Origin: Owenia fusiformis
Lineage: Eukaryota > Annelida > Polychaeta > Sabellida > Oweniidae
Reading direction: 5' to 3'
Assembly: GCA_903813345.2 (NCBI GenBank)
Contig: CAIIXF020000002.1
Location: forward strand, 25,000,455 to 25,064,454
Length of the DNA: 64,000 bases
Both the position numbers and the translations under genes were made by a program. Below the pieces are notes generated by a model. It did no database searches and had not been told where the DNA came from. It saw only the letters and a list, made by a program, of their open reading frames with translations. Shown here in pieces: positions 11,801 through 20,845 of the stretch (the stretch's first letter is position 1; every line of letters begins with the position of its first letter).

Positions 11801-14800
11801 CGCTACATCATTCAGGAACTTCATTTATTTTTGTGTATTAAGCAATGCTAGGAAAAATAACGGATTTATATAATAAAACATTGGTAAAATTTACTATTTT
11901 ATTTGGACGTGTAGTTTGCAAATAATAGGGAGTTTAAGCTTGCAATGTTTTTCAGAAGCAAAACGTGAACAGAAAATATCTAAGCGATGCATTTGTATGG
12001 GCGATACGTATAGGTTGGCATTTTGACTTTATATGCAAGCTTAAACTCCCTAATGACTATTAAAAAATATACTCCAAAATTTTACTTTTCAAAATATTTG
12101 ACTTGGATTCAGGAATTAATTTCTGGATATAAATCTAAGACCAAAATCTGAAAAAATTATATTTGCATGTATTTGACTTGGAACTTGTTATCCTCTTATC
12201 ATAATGGACAAATTGACACGTTATGTGATAAGATTGTTTCTATCATTTTACATCCTTTTATGATTTACTGCCAACTTATTATTACTGAGTGCACCACTAA
12301 ACATGTGTTATATAAATAGTTTGACATGTTACAACCATTAACTTGTACACTTTTAGGTAAGATGGCGCCCAGTATTATGGGGACTTGGACTCCAGTTAAT
12401 ATTCGCTATTATCATCCTGCGATGGCCGGCAGGGTATGTCGCTTTCAAATTCATAGGTATGTAATATGATGAAAGGTACAAACTATAAATGATATAACCT
12501 ATGTAATGCACACCATTCCCTTGATTTTTTTATGTAACAACCGTTTAATATACCTCTAAGAGTATCAATCCATTTAATGCAAAACTATGAATTAATGATT
12601 TTTTTCGCAGGTGACCAGGTGCAAGAGTTTTTAAGTAACAGTGACGAAGGTGCGAAATTTGTGTTTGGCGAAAAGACATACCTTGACCATCCGATTGCTA
12701 TGAAGGTTGGCCCAATCTCAATATGCTTTGATTTTCAAAGGAAATTATACAACATTTATGTTTTTACTCATTTTTATGGATCATTCTTTATGTTAGGATG
12801 CATATGCTCTCCCTTATAGTAAATGACAGTATAACAAACATCCCTGGATGACATGACATTGACTGATATTGAGATGTATATGAACGTTTAATAATTATTT
12901 TATATAACTTTTTCATTTACCATAACGATTGGATTTAATCTTGCATATCTACATTGTAAATGTAGATACACATCCCCATATATATTAAGTCAATGGCACC
13001 CTTGCTGAAATCCTCATTTCGCATGATCAGAAGAACTCACGTTGATCGAGTTTTGGTAGAAACAATTTTCAATACTAAAAATATGAGTTCTTAAACAGGG
13101 CATTGAAGCTTTACTAAGTCCTTTTGAAAGTTTGGGTTAGCTCTACTAATTATAATTGCTTTGATGAAATAGATCATTCCAAAAATGTGCCACTCTGCTG
13201 CAACAAAAACAAGATACTATGGACAGATTTATGCAATGATTTTAAATAGTAATACAAGGTTCCCAAAAAAAGGTTACCTGGTAAAAAATTTAAAAAAAAG
13301 TTTATGACAATTAAATGTTCTGTCATATGGCTAAATTTCAAGCATATTCCTTCATTATTCACAAAGGTTCATCCGTTTATCTCGGGTATAATTGTCTTTG
13401 GACAACCTGTATGATGAACCTTTGTAATTTCAAAAATGTTCGATGGGTATAACCATTATGTCAAATATAATCCAAGTCTCTTGAAATCATCGATATATGA
13501 TAGCATTTATAACAACAACAATTAACCATTCCAATGATTATATATAGTAGCCGAGACAACTCAAGTCCCAAGTCTGTATATTTACTCTCATTTCTTCACA
13601 TTTAAGAGTTAAGTCACCACATTTTGCATACATATTCCCAGGAGAAATCATAACATAGAATTTTATTGGTTTTAATCTTAATTTATTAGTTAAAAATAGG
13701 GAAACATTTGATTTTGATTGGTCTTTAATCAAAATTTGCCATTTTGTAACAAATGCAACATTTTGACGAAATTAATAAAAGTCTACTTTTGATGAAATAA
13801 CTCCAGAATGACCAAATGTTTTCTTATTGAGCACAAATGTTTTAGGTAGTTGAGACATTTCCGAGAAAAATGGTATGCAGAAACATGATATTTTAAATAA
13901 CACGGGTCTAAAAACGACCCCTGAAGATGCCTGCATTATTTGAGATTTTGACCTGGAAAACGGATGGGGTAGGGGAGTGGCATACCTTTTGAGCTTATTC
14001 CAGTTACCATTTTAACTAGAAAAACAGCAACTCCACGGAGTAGCAAATCCCACCGAACGGCAGTTGAGTAACCAAAGATTAAGAAAATGAAAATGAAAAA
14101 TGGCAGCCATTCTGAAGATCAGCCGCCATCTTAAATTTTTTTCTCGAACAGAGCTACTGTGTTTCTAGGCATCAGCATATAAAATTTGAACCGAATCTGT
14201 TCACTGGTATTTGACTTATCAAAGATTACGTTTTTTCTTATGAAAAATGGCTACCATTTTTAAATTCAGCCGCCATCTTGAAAAAAAATTCTTGAACAGA
14301 TCTACTGTGTCCCTAGGTATCATCATATAAAAAATGAGCCAAATCTGTTCACTGGTATTTAAGTTATAAAAGATAACGTTTTTTTACGAAAAATGGCGTC
14401 CATTTTGAAATTCAGCCGCCATCTTGAAAATTCTTTCTCGAACAGATCTCATTTGTCCCTAGGCATCATCATATAAAATTTGAGCCAAATCCGTTAACTG
14501 GTATTTGAGTAATCAAAGATTACCTTTTTTACGAAAAATGGCTGCCATTTTGAATATCAGGCCGCCATCTTGAAAATTCTTTCTCGAACAGATCTATTGT
14601 GTCCCTAGGCATTATCATATAAAATTTGAACCAAATCCGTTCACTGGTATTTGAGTTATCAAAGATTACGTTTTTTTTACGAAAAATGGCCGATATTTTG
14701 ACAATCAGTGGCCATTTCGAAAATCCCATCTTGAGCGAAGCTCCTTTGTCCCTAGGCATAAGCATATAAAATTTGAACCAAATCCGTTCACTGGTATTTG

Positions 14801-17800
14801 AGTTACCAGAGATAATGTTTTTTTACGAAAAATGGCCGCCATTTTGAAATTCAGCGGCCATCTTGAAAATTGTATCTTGAACAGATCTACTGTGTCCCTT
14901 GGCATCACCATATACAATTTGAACCAAATCCGTTCACTGGTATTTGAGTTATCAAAGATTAAGTTTTTTTACGAAAAATGGCGGCCATTTTGATATCTAG
15001 CCGCCATCTTGAAAATTTTTACTCGAACATATCTACTGTGTCCCTAGGCATCAGCATATAAAATTTGAACCAAATCCGCGAACTAGTATTTGAGTTATTA
15101 AAGATTACATTTTTTACGAAAAATGGCGGCCATTTTGAATTCAGTGGCCATATTGAAAATTCCTTCTCGAGCAGAGGTCCTACACCCATAAGGCATAAGC
15201 CTATAAAATTTGAATCAAATCCGTGAAACGGTATTTGAGTTATCGCCCGGACAAACAGTCGGACGGACGGACAGACGGACGGACGGACGGCTTTCCTATA
15301 TCCCTCTCGAACTTCGTTCGGTGGGATAATCAAATGAATGATGACATATTTGGTATCATCTTAAAGCTTGGAATGTGTGCTTCAATTTGGTACCCATATT
15401 ATGACATCAGATGATATATTATGACATCACAGTGGTACCAAACCGACCTTAAATGGAAAAAGAAGCACCAAAATGCGGCAAAATAATGGTGCGACTCCAA
15501 CATATTATTTTGACAATTCAATTGCCACTATCAATGAATCCATTTTTCATTGAGGTACACTTCCAATGCATGATCTGATGACTAGCAAAAAATAACTAAT
15601 ATGATAGTTATTGTCAATAAGATTAGAGACACCATATTGTATCTGTCATTTATAACTTGGAGTTTTATTATTAATAACGTCAAAATGTTGCATTTGTTGC
15701 ACAAAATGGTAAATTTTGATTATAGACCAATCAAAATAAAATGTTTCCCTATTTTTACCAAGTAAATTATAATCAAAACCAACGAAATTCTACGTTAGGA
15801 TTTCTCCAAGGAATTTGCATGCAAAATGTGGCGACTTAACTCTTAAAAGTGAAGAAATGAGAGTAAATATACAGACTTGGGACTTGTGTTGTCTCGGCTA
15901 CTATATATTATTATATTATTTCTTCCCACTAGGTTCTCCCAGTCATAATTTACTTCAGTGCAGTAGCTGCTGTTCTCTACTACTGGGGTGTCATCCAGTG
16001 GATCATAGGCAAAATGGCCTTCATTATGCAATTCACGATGGGTACGACTGCAGTGGAATCGTTCAGCTGTGCAGCTAATATCTTCATTAGCATGGTGAGG
16101 GCTCAGATATATAAAAAATAATATGCTCTTTAAGAGACAATGTCATGAATAAGTCATCTTTCACCCTCATGCGAGTCCTATGTTTATTTGTATGGATTGA
16201 ATTTGACCTTTAATGTTTAAATGTTCACGCCGTGCCTATTTTCATACAGTCCAATCGCATACAATTTGTTTATTTAAATTTTTTTCCAAAACAGTATTAA
16301 ATATGTACATGGAAAATTATGACACGGATATATATTTGATAATTTGGTATTATCATCATTACTGTTAACTTCGTATTATTTGGGAAAATTTTCTTGAATA
16401 CATTGGGAAAAGGTGATCACTAATCTGAAATATACACCATTTTAACTGATATGGAAAAGCATTAAAAGTACTTGGGAGACATTTTGAAAAATGTATGCCT
16501 TTCTGAGTTTAGCATGGCTAACCAAAGTGCAACTTATAATTAATAGAAGAACTCATCTTCAGTATGTCATTACAGATGGAAGCTGCTGTAATGATTAAAC
16601 CGTTTGTCCCCATACTGACTGATTCGGAACTTTTTGCTGTCATGGTTGGAGGAATGACAACAGTTGCGGGGCTTGCCATTGCAATTTATATCGAGTTTGG
16701 GGTAAGAAATTCAAAACAAGGTCCAGCAGTTTACAATTATGTGTATACAATGTGTATACAATGATTTTGTATATATACTATTGTAAACTATATGTTTGAT
16801 CGAATTATATATTAATATATATTAATGAAATTGAATAACTTGAGAAATTGAAAGCCATTTACAGAGTAGTCTTAGTACACCCGCCAACAATAGAACGATA
16901 TTCCGATTGACTATTGAAACTAAGAACATGGAGTTTGAACATCCTTTGCAAAATCTGCTGCATTTATAGGCGCCAGCTCAGCACGTTCTAAGTGCAGCCA
17001 TCATGTCAGCCCCTGCAGCAATGGCGCTGGCAAAGGTGAACTGGCCCGAGACAAAAGTCTCTAAGACAAGGAACGCCAATGATGTGAATCTACCACCTGG
17101 GTAAGACAAATACGAAGTAAAAATTTGTAAAAGTGTGAGTACCATGATCCAACTTTAAATTCTGAAAACTTTGCACAAACTGCGTTCGTGACCAACTATT
17201 GTATACATTGTGTTTTTTTTATCAAATATACCTGTTCATATAGACACGTCGCAAAAAGCTGGCGAATTTATGTTTTTACGGTATCGCATAAATGTAACTT
17301 TAATTCTCTGGAATATAAGATAATAATCGTATTTAAGTTATATATCATTTTAAAGCTGCTTTAATTAAGTTTTTAAATCAAGCACACTTTTTTCACAATT
17401 CTCGTGCGTTCTTTTTTAGAAAGGAGTTTTTAACCTAAAAATCTGCCAAATATCCGCTGTCGACACGTTTCATTTTGAATAATTTTTCGTCTTCAAACGC
17501 TCATAGCTCAATGAATATTTGACTTTATTTTCGTCTTGATAAAGGAAGATGGAAGTGTTATTTCAAAGGATCAATTCTAGTAAGCGTCCCATTTTGTGAC
17601 GTCATATAGTTGAAACATATAATCTGTCGACAGCGACCTTTTTGCTCATTTTTGTTACATTCAACATTTTAAGGTGAACATTAAAGAAAAAATACGAGAC
17701 CAATTTTTAATAAACCATACATGATTATTTTGCTCATAAACTTAAGTTTATCAATAAATAGTTGATTTTGCTCATAAACTCCAGTTTATTAATAATTAAA

Positions 17801-20468
17801 TAGTTGATTTTGTTCGATAACGTATGTCTTTTCTGCTGTATGTGGAAAAGTGGAGGACGAAAGGTTTTCAAAATTCATTGAAATAGGGCGAATTTACGCC
17901 ATTACCTATTTTCAAACACAGCAACACATACATTTATTGGCCCTAACCCATTGTTAATACATATACGATATCAGATTTATTCGCCTTAAACATTTTGATA
18001 TATAGAGGCAAATGTGGAGGACGAAATGATTTCCATATGTGAACATTTTTCTCAAAACGTCACATTCTGTGGCTTTAAAAAGTAAAAATGTGTAACAATA
18101 CTTGCGCGAACTTTTTTGCGACGTGTCATAGGATTTCGCTAGTTGAATAATTTTTTTCTTATTTGTTTTTATGCTCATACATTAACAAGCTGACATGTTT
18201 TGTAATTAGTCGAATACATTTATAAAACGCAGTCAGGGATGACCATTATTTGGTAGTGACATAAAAGGTGTTCATATGTTCATGTTACAGGGTGTTAAAA
18301 ACGCAACCCAAAGAAATCGGTATATCTTCAATAAATACTAATCCAGTAATGTTCATTTTTTCAGGAAAGAAAGAGGAAACTGTTAATGTATTGCTCCTTT
18401 AGTTTATAAGTCGTTAAACATGTTGTCTTGGACACTACACCCCCAATCCGCAACATTATCTTGCAGCGCTGTAAACAGTGCTAAACAGTGCAGTTCGAGT
18501 ACTGCGCTGTACAGCGATGTACAATGCTATTCTAGTATCACCTGTTTTGAACAGCGTAGTACAGTACTGTTTTTACAGCCCTGTACAGTACTGTTTTTGA
18601 AAACAGCGATGTACTGTACTGTTTTTACAGCGCTGTCCAGCACTGTTAAGTAAACAGCGCTGTTTGAGATTGGCAGTGTAGCTCAAAACACATCCGTACT
18701 AGAAAATACGAAAAACACCACCAATTCACCACACATTGAATAAAATAATTTGTGTCAAATCTGAACGGCCAAAACATTATAGTAAGAAAGTTATGCGATT
18801 TTCGTATTTTTCTCATACTAATGTGTTTTGAGCAGGTGTCCAAGGCATTTTGTTACACAACTAACTAGTAACAGTTTCTATACATATAGTCTCCTCTTTC
18901 TTTCCTGAAAAAATGAATACAATTGGATAGGTATTTTCTAAGATAAAGCGATTTCTCTGGGTCGCGTTTTTTGAACACCATGTATAAGAATATGAATTTG
19001 AGGCATTCATACGGAAATCATTTTGGTGATTTATATATTGTATGGATTTATAGGTCAGAGAAGAATTCTTTGGAAGCAGCATCTAATGGCGCAGAGCAGT
19101 CAAAGAAACTCATCGCGACAATAATTGTTGTTCTCATATCGTTCCTTGGCATAGTGTCATTTTTGAACAAATGCCTGTCATACTTTGGTGGCCTTGTCGG
19201 ACATCCAATACTTAGCTTTCAGGTAAAATTACCTTTCCAATAAAACATTTCAATTCGTTCCTAGAAAATACAAATTTTAGTTTAAATACCATTTTAGTTT
19301 AAATACCATTTTAGTAAAATGTGAAATAGTGGTAGACTGCCCGACTAATCGTTCTATTTTTCTAGGAATGATTAAATTATAAGATATGCGGTAATCATCT
19401 AAACTCCATGGCCATGATAGCGGTATTTTTCTAGGATAAACACAAATCAAAAAAATAATGTTTTCTCGGTCATTTCTTGAAAATTATCAATTTCATTGTC
19501 ATAATCTCTTATTGTTTAAACTGTTTTGTAGAACATCTGCAGCTATGTATTTTATCCACTTGCTATCCTCTTGGGATGCGACCCCAATGACGCTGGGAAA
19601 GTTGCAAGTCTCATTGGAATTAAAATATTTGTCCTCGATGCCGTAGCTTTCATGCAACTTGGAGAATACAGAACGCTGCATATAATAACAGTATGTAAAG
19701 TTTATGTTTTAGAAATGTCAAGTTTTGAATAATTAAAGAATTTGACTGTTATATAAAAGCGGATGGCACAAGCGTAATTCAACTATATGTACAGGCCACA
19801 TTTGATATCCCTCCAAAAGTTTTTCTATTTTAGCCCACCTCCCATTTGATAACGTATTACATCCTCTTTATGTTTGACTTTACATCTACATAACCTGTTA
19901 TGAAAAAAGTTTTTTCTTCGCATATTATGCTTATAAGAATTCAAACATAAAAAGAATTCAATGGGGGGGGGGTTAAGTTTGCCAAACTTTTGGAGGGAGT
20001 TATGTACATGCATACTTTCACGTACTTTCTCCAACAGGAACGTTCCGCGATGCTGACCACATATGCTTTGATAGGATGGAGCAACTTAGCCGCAATGACT
20101 GTGTATATGGGTTTGATGAGTACTCTGCTTAGCCCAAAAAGGAAGGGGATATTGACAGTGATCGGACCAAGGGCTATGATAATTTCAAACATGGCGTCCT
20201 TTTCAACTGCTTGCATCGCTGGTAAAAATTATTATTTTTAAAATTTTTCAATTTTACTTCATATAAGATTACCTTCCTACTATATTACTACATATAATAA
20301 TTGTAAACATTTTTTATTACAGGACTTTTACATACGGGTGGAGACGAATATCTAGGTGGACCAGCTGCCAATATCAACTCTACTATGAACACAACTCTAT
20401 TCAACAACACAATTACTAATATAACAACACAGTTACCTGACATTCAGATGGTAACAGGAGAACTTTAA
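5259..20468 (+). CDS. SLC28A3-like: SLC28-family concentrative nucleoside transporter, 11 exons
   Basis: Sodium/proton-coupled nucleoside uptake carrier of the plasma membrane by family. Exons: 5259-5869, 11650-11791, 12357-12456, 12611-12705, 15933-16094, 16576-16701, 16970-17100, 19054-19222, 19532-19690, 20038-20221, 20323-20468. All introns are GT-AG, the phases agree, and the CDS is 2,025 nt (674 residues), close to vertebrate CNT3. The order matches CNTs: acidic N-terminal tail (about 75-105), several membrane segments, WRPVLWGLGLQ (254-264), TMGTTAVE, the HP1 motif (371-377), LEAASNGA (462-469), the GWSNLAAM helix (578-585) and a C-terminal tail rich in N-x-S/T sites, fitting an extracellular end. 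Several positions usually conserved for substrate binding are changed, so specificity may be altered. Exon 2 sits at the end of a large array of its own partial copies. Confidence 0.93.
6150..11791 (+). repeat. 179-bp tandem array built from partial copies of SLC28 exon 2 (about 31 units)
   Basis: Unit starts recur about every 179 bp (for example near 6421, 6600, 6780, 6957, 7136), up to the genuine exon 2. Each unit holds about 50 bp of intron 1 (CTGGTAATACCCTTGTACC and the acceptor TATTTTATTCTATAG) followed by the first 120 or so bases of exon 2, coding V-x-YIALIIGIIAFLIFDV and ERLVSAGGFAFLYLVEF. All upstream copies stop soon after (FLF-stop) and lack the SSTNPSK end and the GTCAGT donor. 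Some carry a TAA in the helix (near 6261 and 6981). The first copy (about 6172-6240) has an internal deletion. Variant units with a shortened join (TCGAGTAATACC) recur at roughly 8147, 8870, 9769, 10495 and 11395. Confidence 0.9.
11650..11791 (+). CDS. SLC28A3-like: SLC28 exon 2, the only spliceable copy
   Basis: One base completing Trp204 plus 47 codons, from VVYIALIIGIIAFLIF to LSSTNPSK. Acceptor ATTCTATAG/G, donor AAG/GTCAGT. It differs from the upstream decoys by Ala in LVAFL (decoys have Glu, LVEFL) and by retaining the last seven codons and the donor. The encoded membrane segment and PERLV turn match the equivalent CNT region (LIFD-x-x-x-RPE-x-L in vertebrates). Confidence 0.9.
11926..12052. 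mobile_element. Small MITE in SLC28 intron 2
   Basis: Perfect 19-bp terminal inverted repeats: TAGGGAGTTTAAGCTTGCA at 11926-11944 and its complement at 12034-12052. 127 bp in all, no coding capacity. Confidence 0.6.
12357..12705 (+). CDS. SLC28A3-like: SLC28 exons 3 and 4
   Basis: Exon 3 (12357-12456) encodes VRWRPVLWGLGLQLIF and the helix ending at GYVAFKFI. A split Gly285 joins it to exon 4 (12611-12705), encoding DQVQEFLSNSDEGAKFVFG and ending HPIAMK. Donors are GTATGT and GTTGGC; acceptors are TTTTAG and TTTCGCAG. The GLGLQ and FVFG motifs are CNT hallmarks and fix the frame. Confidence 0.9.
13541..15907. mobile_element. 2.4-kb foldback element in SLC28 intron 4
   Basis: Inverted arms of about 250 bp (13541-13790 and 15660-15907), with tips TATATAGTAGCCGAGACAAC and its near complement ending CTACTATATA. 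Matching short frames in the two arms (containing KCGDLTLK and NIQTWDL) are mirror images of each other, not genes. The right tip ends only 25 bp before exon 5, so the element supplies sequence next to the branch-point region. The interior carries a second, satellite-bearing element. Confidence 0.6.
14047..15327. mobile_element. Pearl/CvA-like element with about eight core repeats
   Basis: Left end ATCCCACCGAACG (14047-14059) is the exact inverse of CGTTCGGTGGGAT (15315-15327). Between them lie about eight tandem copies of a roughly 147-bp core (marker GTCCCTAGGCATCA and AAAATGGCGGCCATTTTG), from about 14095 to 15245, then a (GGAC)n microsatellite (15249-15290) and a CGAAC-TTC-GTTCG hairpin. 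Core repeats, then an ACGG microsatellite, then a 3' hairpin is the layout known for bivalve pearl/CvA elements, thought to be Helentron-related. No protein encoded. Confidence 0.6.
15933..17100 (+). CDS. SLC28A3-like: SLC28 exons 5-7: transport core, first half
   Basis: Exon 5 (15933-16094) encodes VLPVIIYF through MQFTMGTTAVESFSCAANIF. Exon 6 (16576-16701) begins MEAAVMIKPF, the HP1 site that is usually TEAPLLI in animal CNTs: the Glu is kept but the Thr and Pro are replaced. It continues VMVGGMTTVAGLAIAIYIEFG. Exon 7 (16970-17100) encodes SAAIMSAPAAMALAKVNWPE and a hydrophilic loop ending PPG (split Gly456). Exons 5 and 6 end in phase 0 and exon 7 in phase 2. Introns 5 and 6 contain nothing recognised. 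Confidence 0.9.
17243..18127. mobile_element. 885-bp inverted-repeat element in SLC28 intron 7
   Basis: Terminal inverted repeats GACACGTCGCAAAAA (17243-17257) and TTTTTTGCGACGTGTC (ending 18127). The similarity extends weakly inward for another 15 bases or so. No transposase frame; interior AT-rich. Confidence 0.5.
18288..18981. mobile_element. Nested foldback element in SLC28 intron 7
   Basis: Diverged inverted arms (18288-18431 and about 18834-18981) share GGTGTT, ACGCAACCC / GGGTCGCGT and an almost exact TTTTTTCAGGAAAGAAAGAG block. A second, inner inverted pair (about 18675-18720 and 18790-18835, CTCAAAACACAT) lies inside. The arm block looks like a splice acceptor plus GKERG-coding sequence, where vertebrate CNTs have GKER before LEAASNG, so the element may have captured exon sequence. 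It ends about 70 bp before exon 8. Confidence 0.5.
18465..18670. repeat. Cluster of ACAGCGCTGT / ACAGTACTGT palindromes
   Basis: In about 200 bp the 10-bp self-complementary motif ACAG-N-N-CTGT and close variants recur more than ten times, often joined by TTTTT or AAAA spacers. It occupies the loop of the surrounding foldback element. Confidence 0.7.
19054..20468 (+). CDS. SLC28A3-like: SLC28 exons 8-11: transport core, second half, and C-terminus
   Basis: Exon 8 (19054-19222) carries LEAASNGA (HP2, Glu463 kept); the usual TNVAANLIAF stretch that follows in vertebrate CNTs is replaced by IATIIVVLISF. Exon 9 (19532-19690) encodes NICSYVFYPLAILLG and the GIKIFVLDAVAF helix. Exon 10 (20038-20221) has GWSNLAAMTVYMG: the Asn matching the substrate-binding Asn is present but the following Ser positions are Ala. 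Exon 11 (20323-20468) encodes a tail with NST, NTT, NNT and NIT sequons, then TAA. All junctions are GT-AG. Confidence 0.9.
19808..20000. mobile_element. Short MITE in SLC28 intron 9, related to the 3520-4385 element
   Basis: The right end, reversed, reads ACTCCCTCCAAAAGTTTG, then a poly-C run and CATTGAA, matching the arm of the element at 3520. The left end is TCCCTCCAAAAG. TA dinucleotides flank both sides. It stops about 38 bp before exon 10. Confidence 0.5.
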
Positions 20469-20501
20469 ATATAATTCCTGATTGAGCGTACATTAGGTAT
20501 T

Positions 20502-20845
20502 CAACGGATTTGAAATGCAGATGCATACATGATAAAATGATTAGGGTTTGATGATAATGAAATCAAACCTTGTACAGATCCCGTATCCAACGGATTTGAA
20601 ATGCAGATGTGTACATGATAAAATGATTAGGGTTCGATGATAAGGAAATCAAACCTTGTACAGATCCCGTATCCAACGGATTTGAAATGCAGATATGTAC
20701 ATGATAAAATGATTAGGGTTTGATGATAATGAAATCAAACCTTGTACAGATCCCGTATCCAACGGATTTGAAATGCAGATGTGTACATGATAAAATGATT
20801 AGGGTTCGATGATAATGAAATCAAATCTTGTACAGGTCCCGTTGA
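20502..20845. repeat. 86-bp tandem repeat, four copies, just after the SLC28 stop
   Basis: Copies start CAACGGATTTGAAATGCAG at 20502, 20588, 20674 and 20760, an exact 86-bp period with few changes. Each copy contains an inverted repeat GGTTTGAT ... ATCAAACC able to form a hairpin. The array begins 34 bp after TAA, so it probably lies in the 3' UTR. Confidence 0.85.

Noticed and set aside
14095-15290. Possible coding sequence in the 147-bp core repeats and (GGAC)n tract
   Set aside because: Frames come from repeat periodicity; the region is intronic and flanked by inverted repeat ends.
13538-16078. Similar frames containing KCGDLTLK on opposite strands
   Set aside because: The two arms of one inverted-repeat element read outward; the plus-strand frame also overlaps SLC28 exon 5 in the wrong frame.
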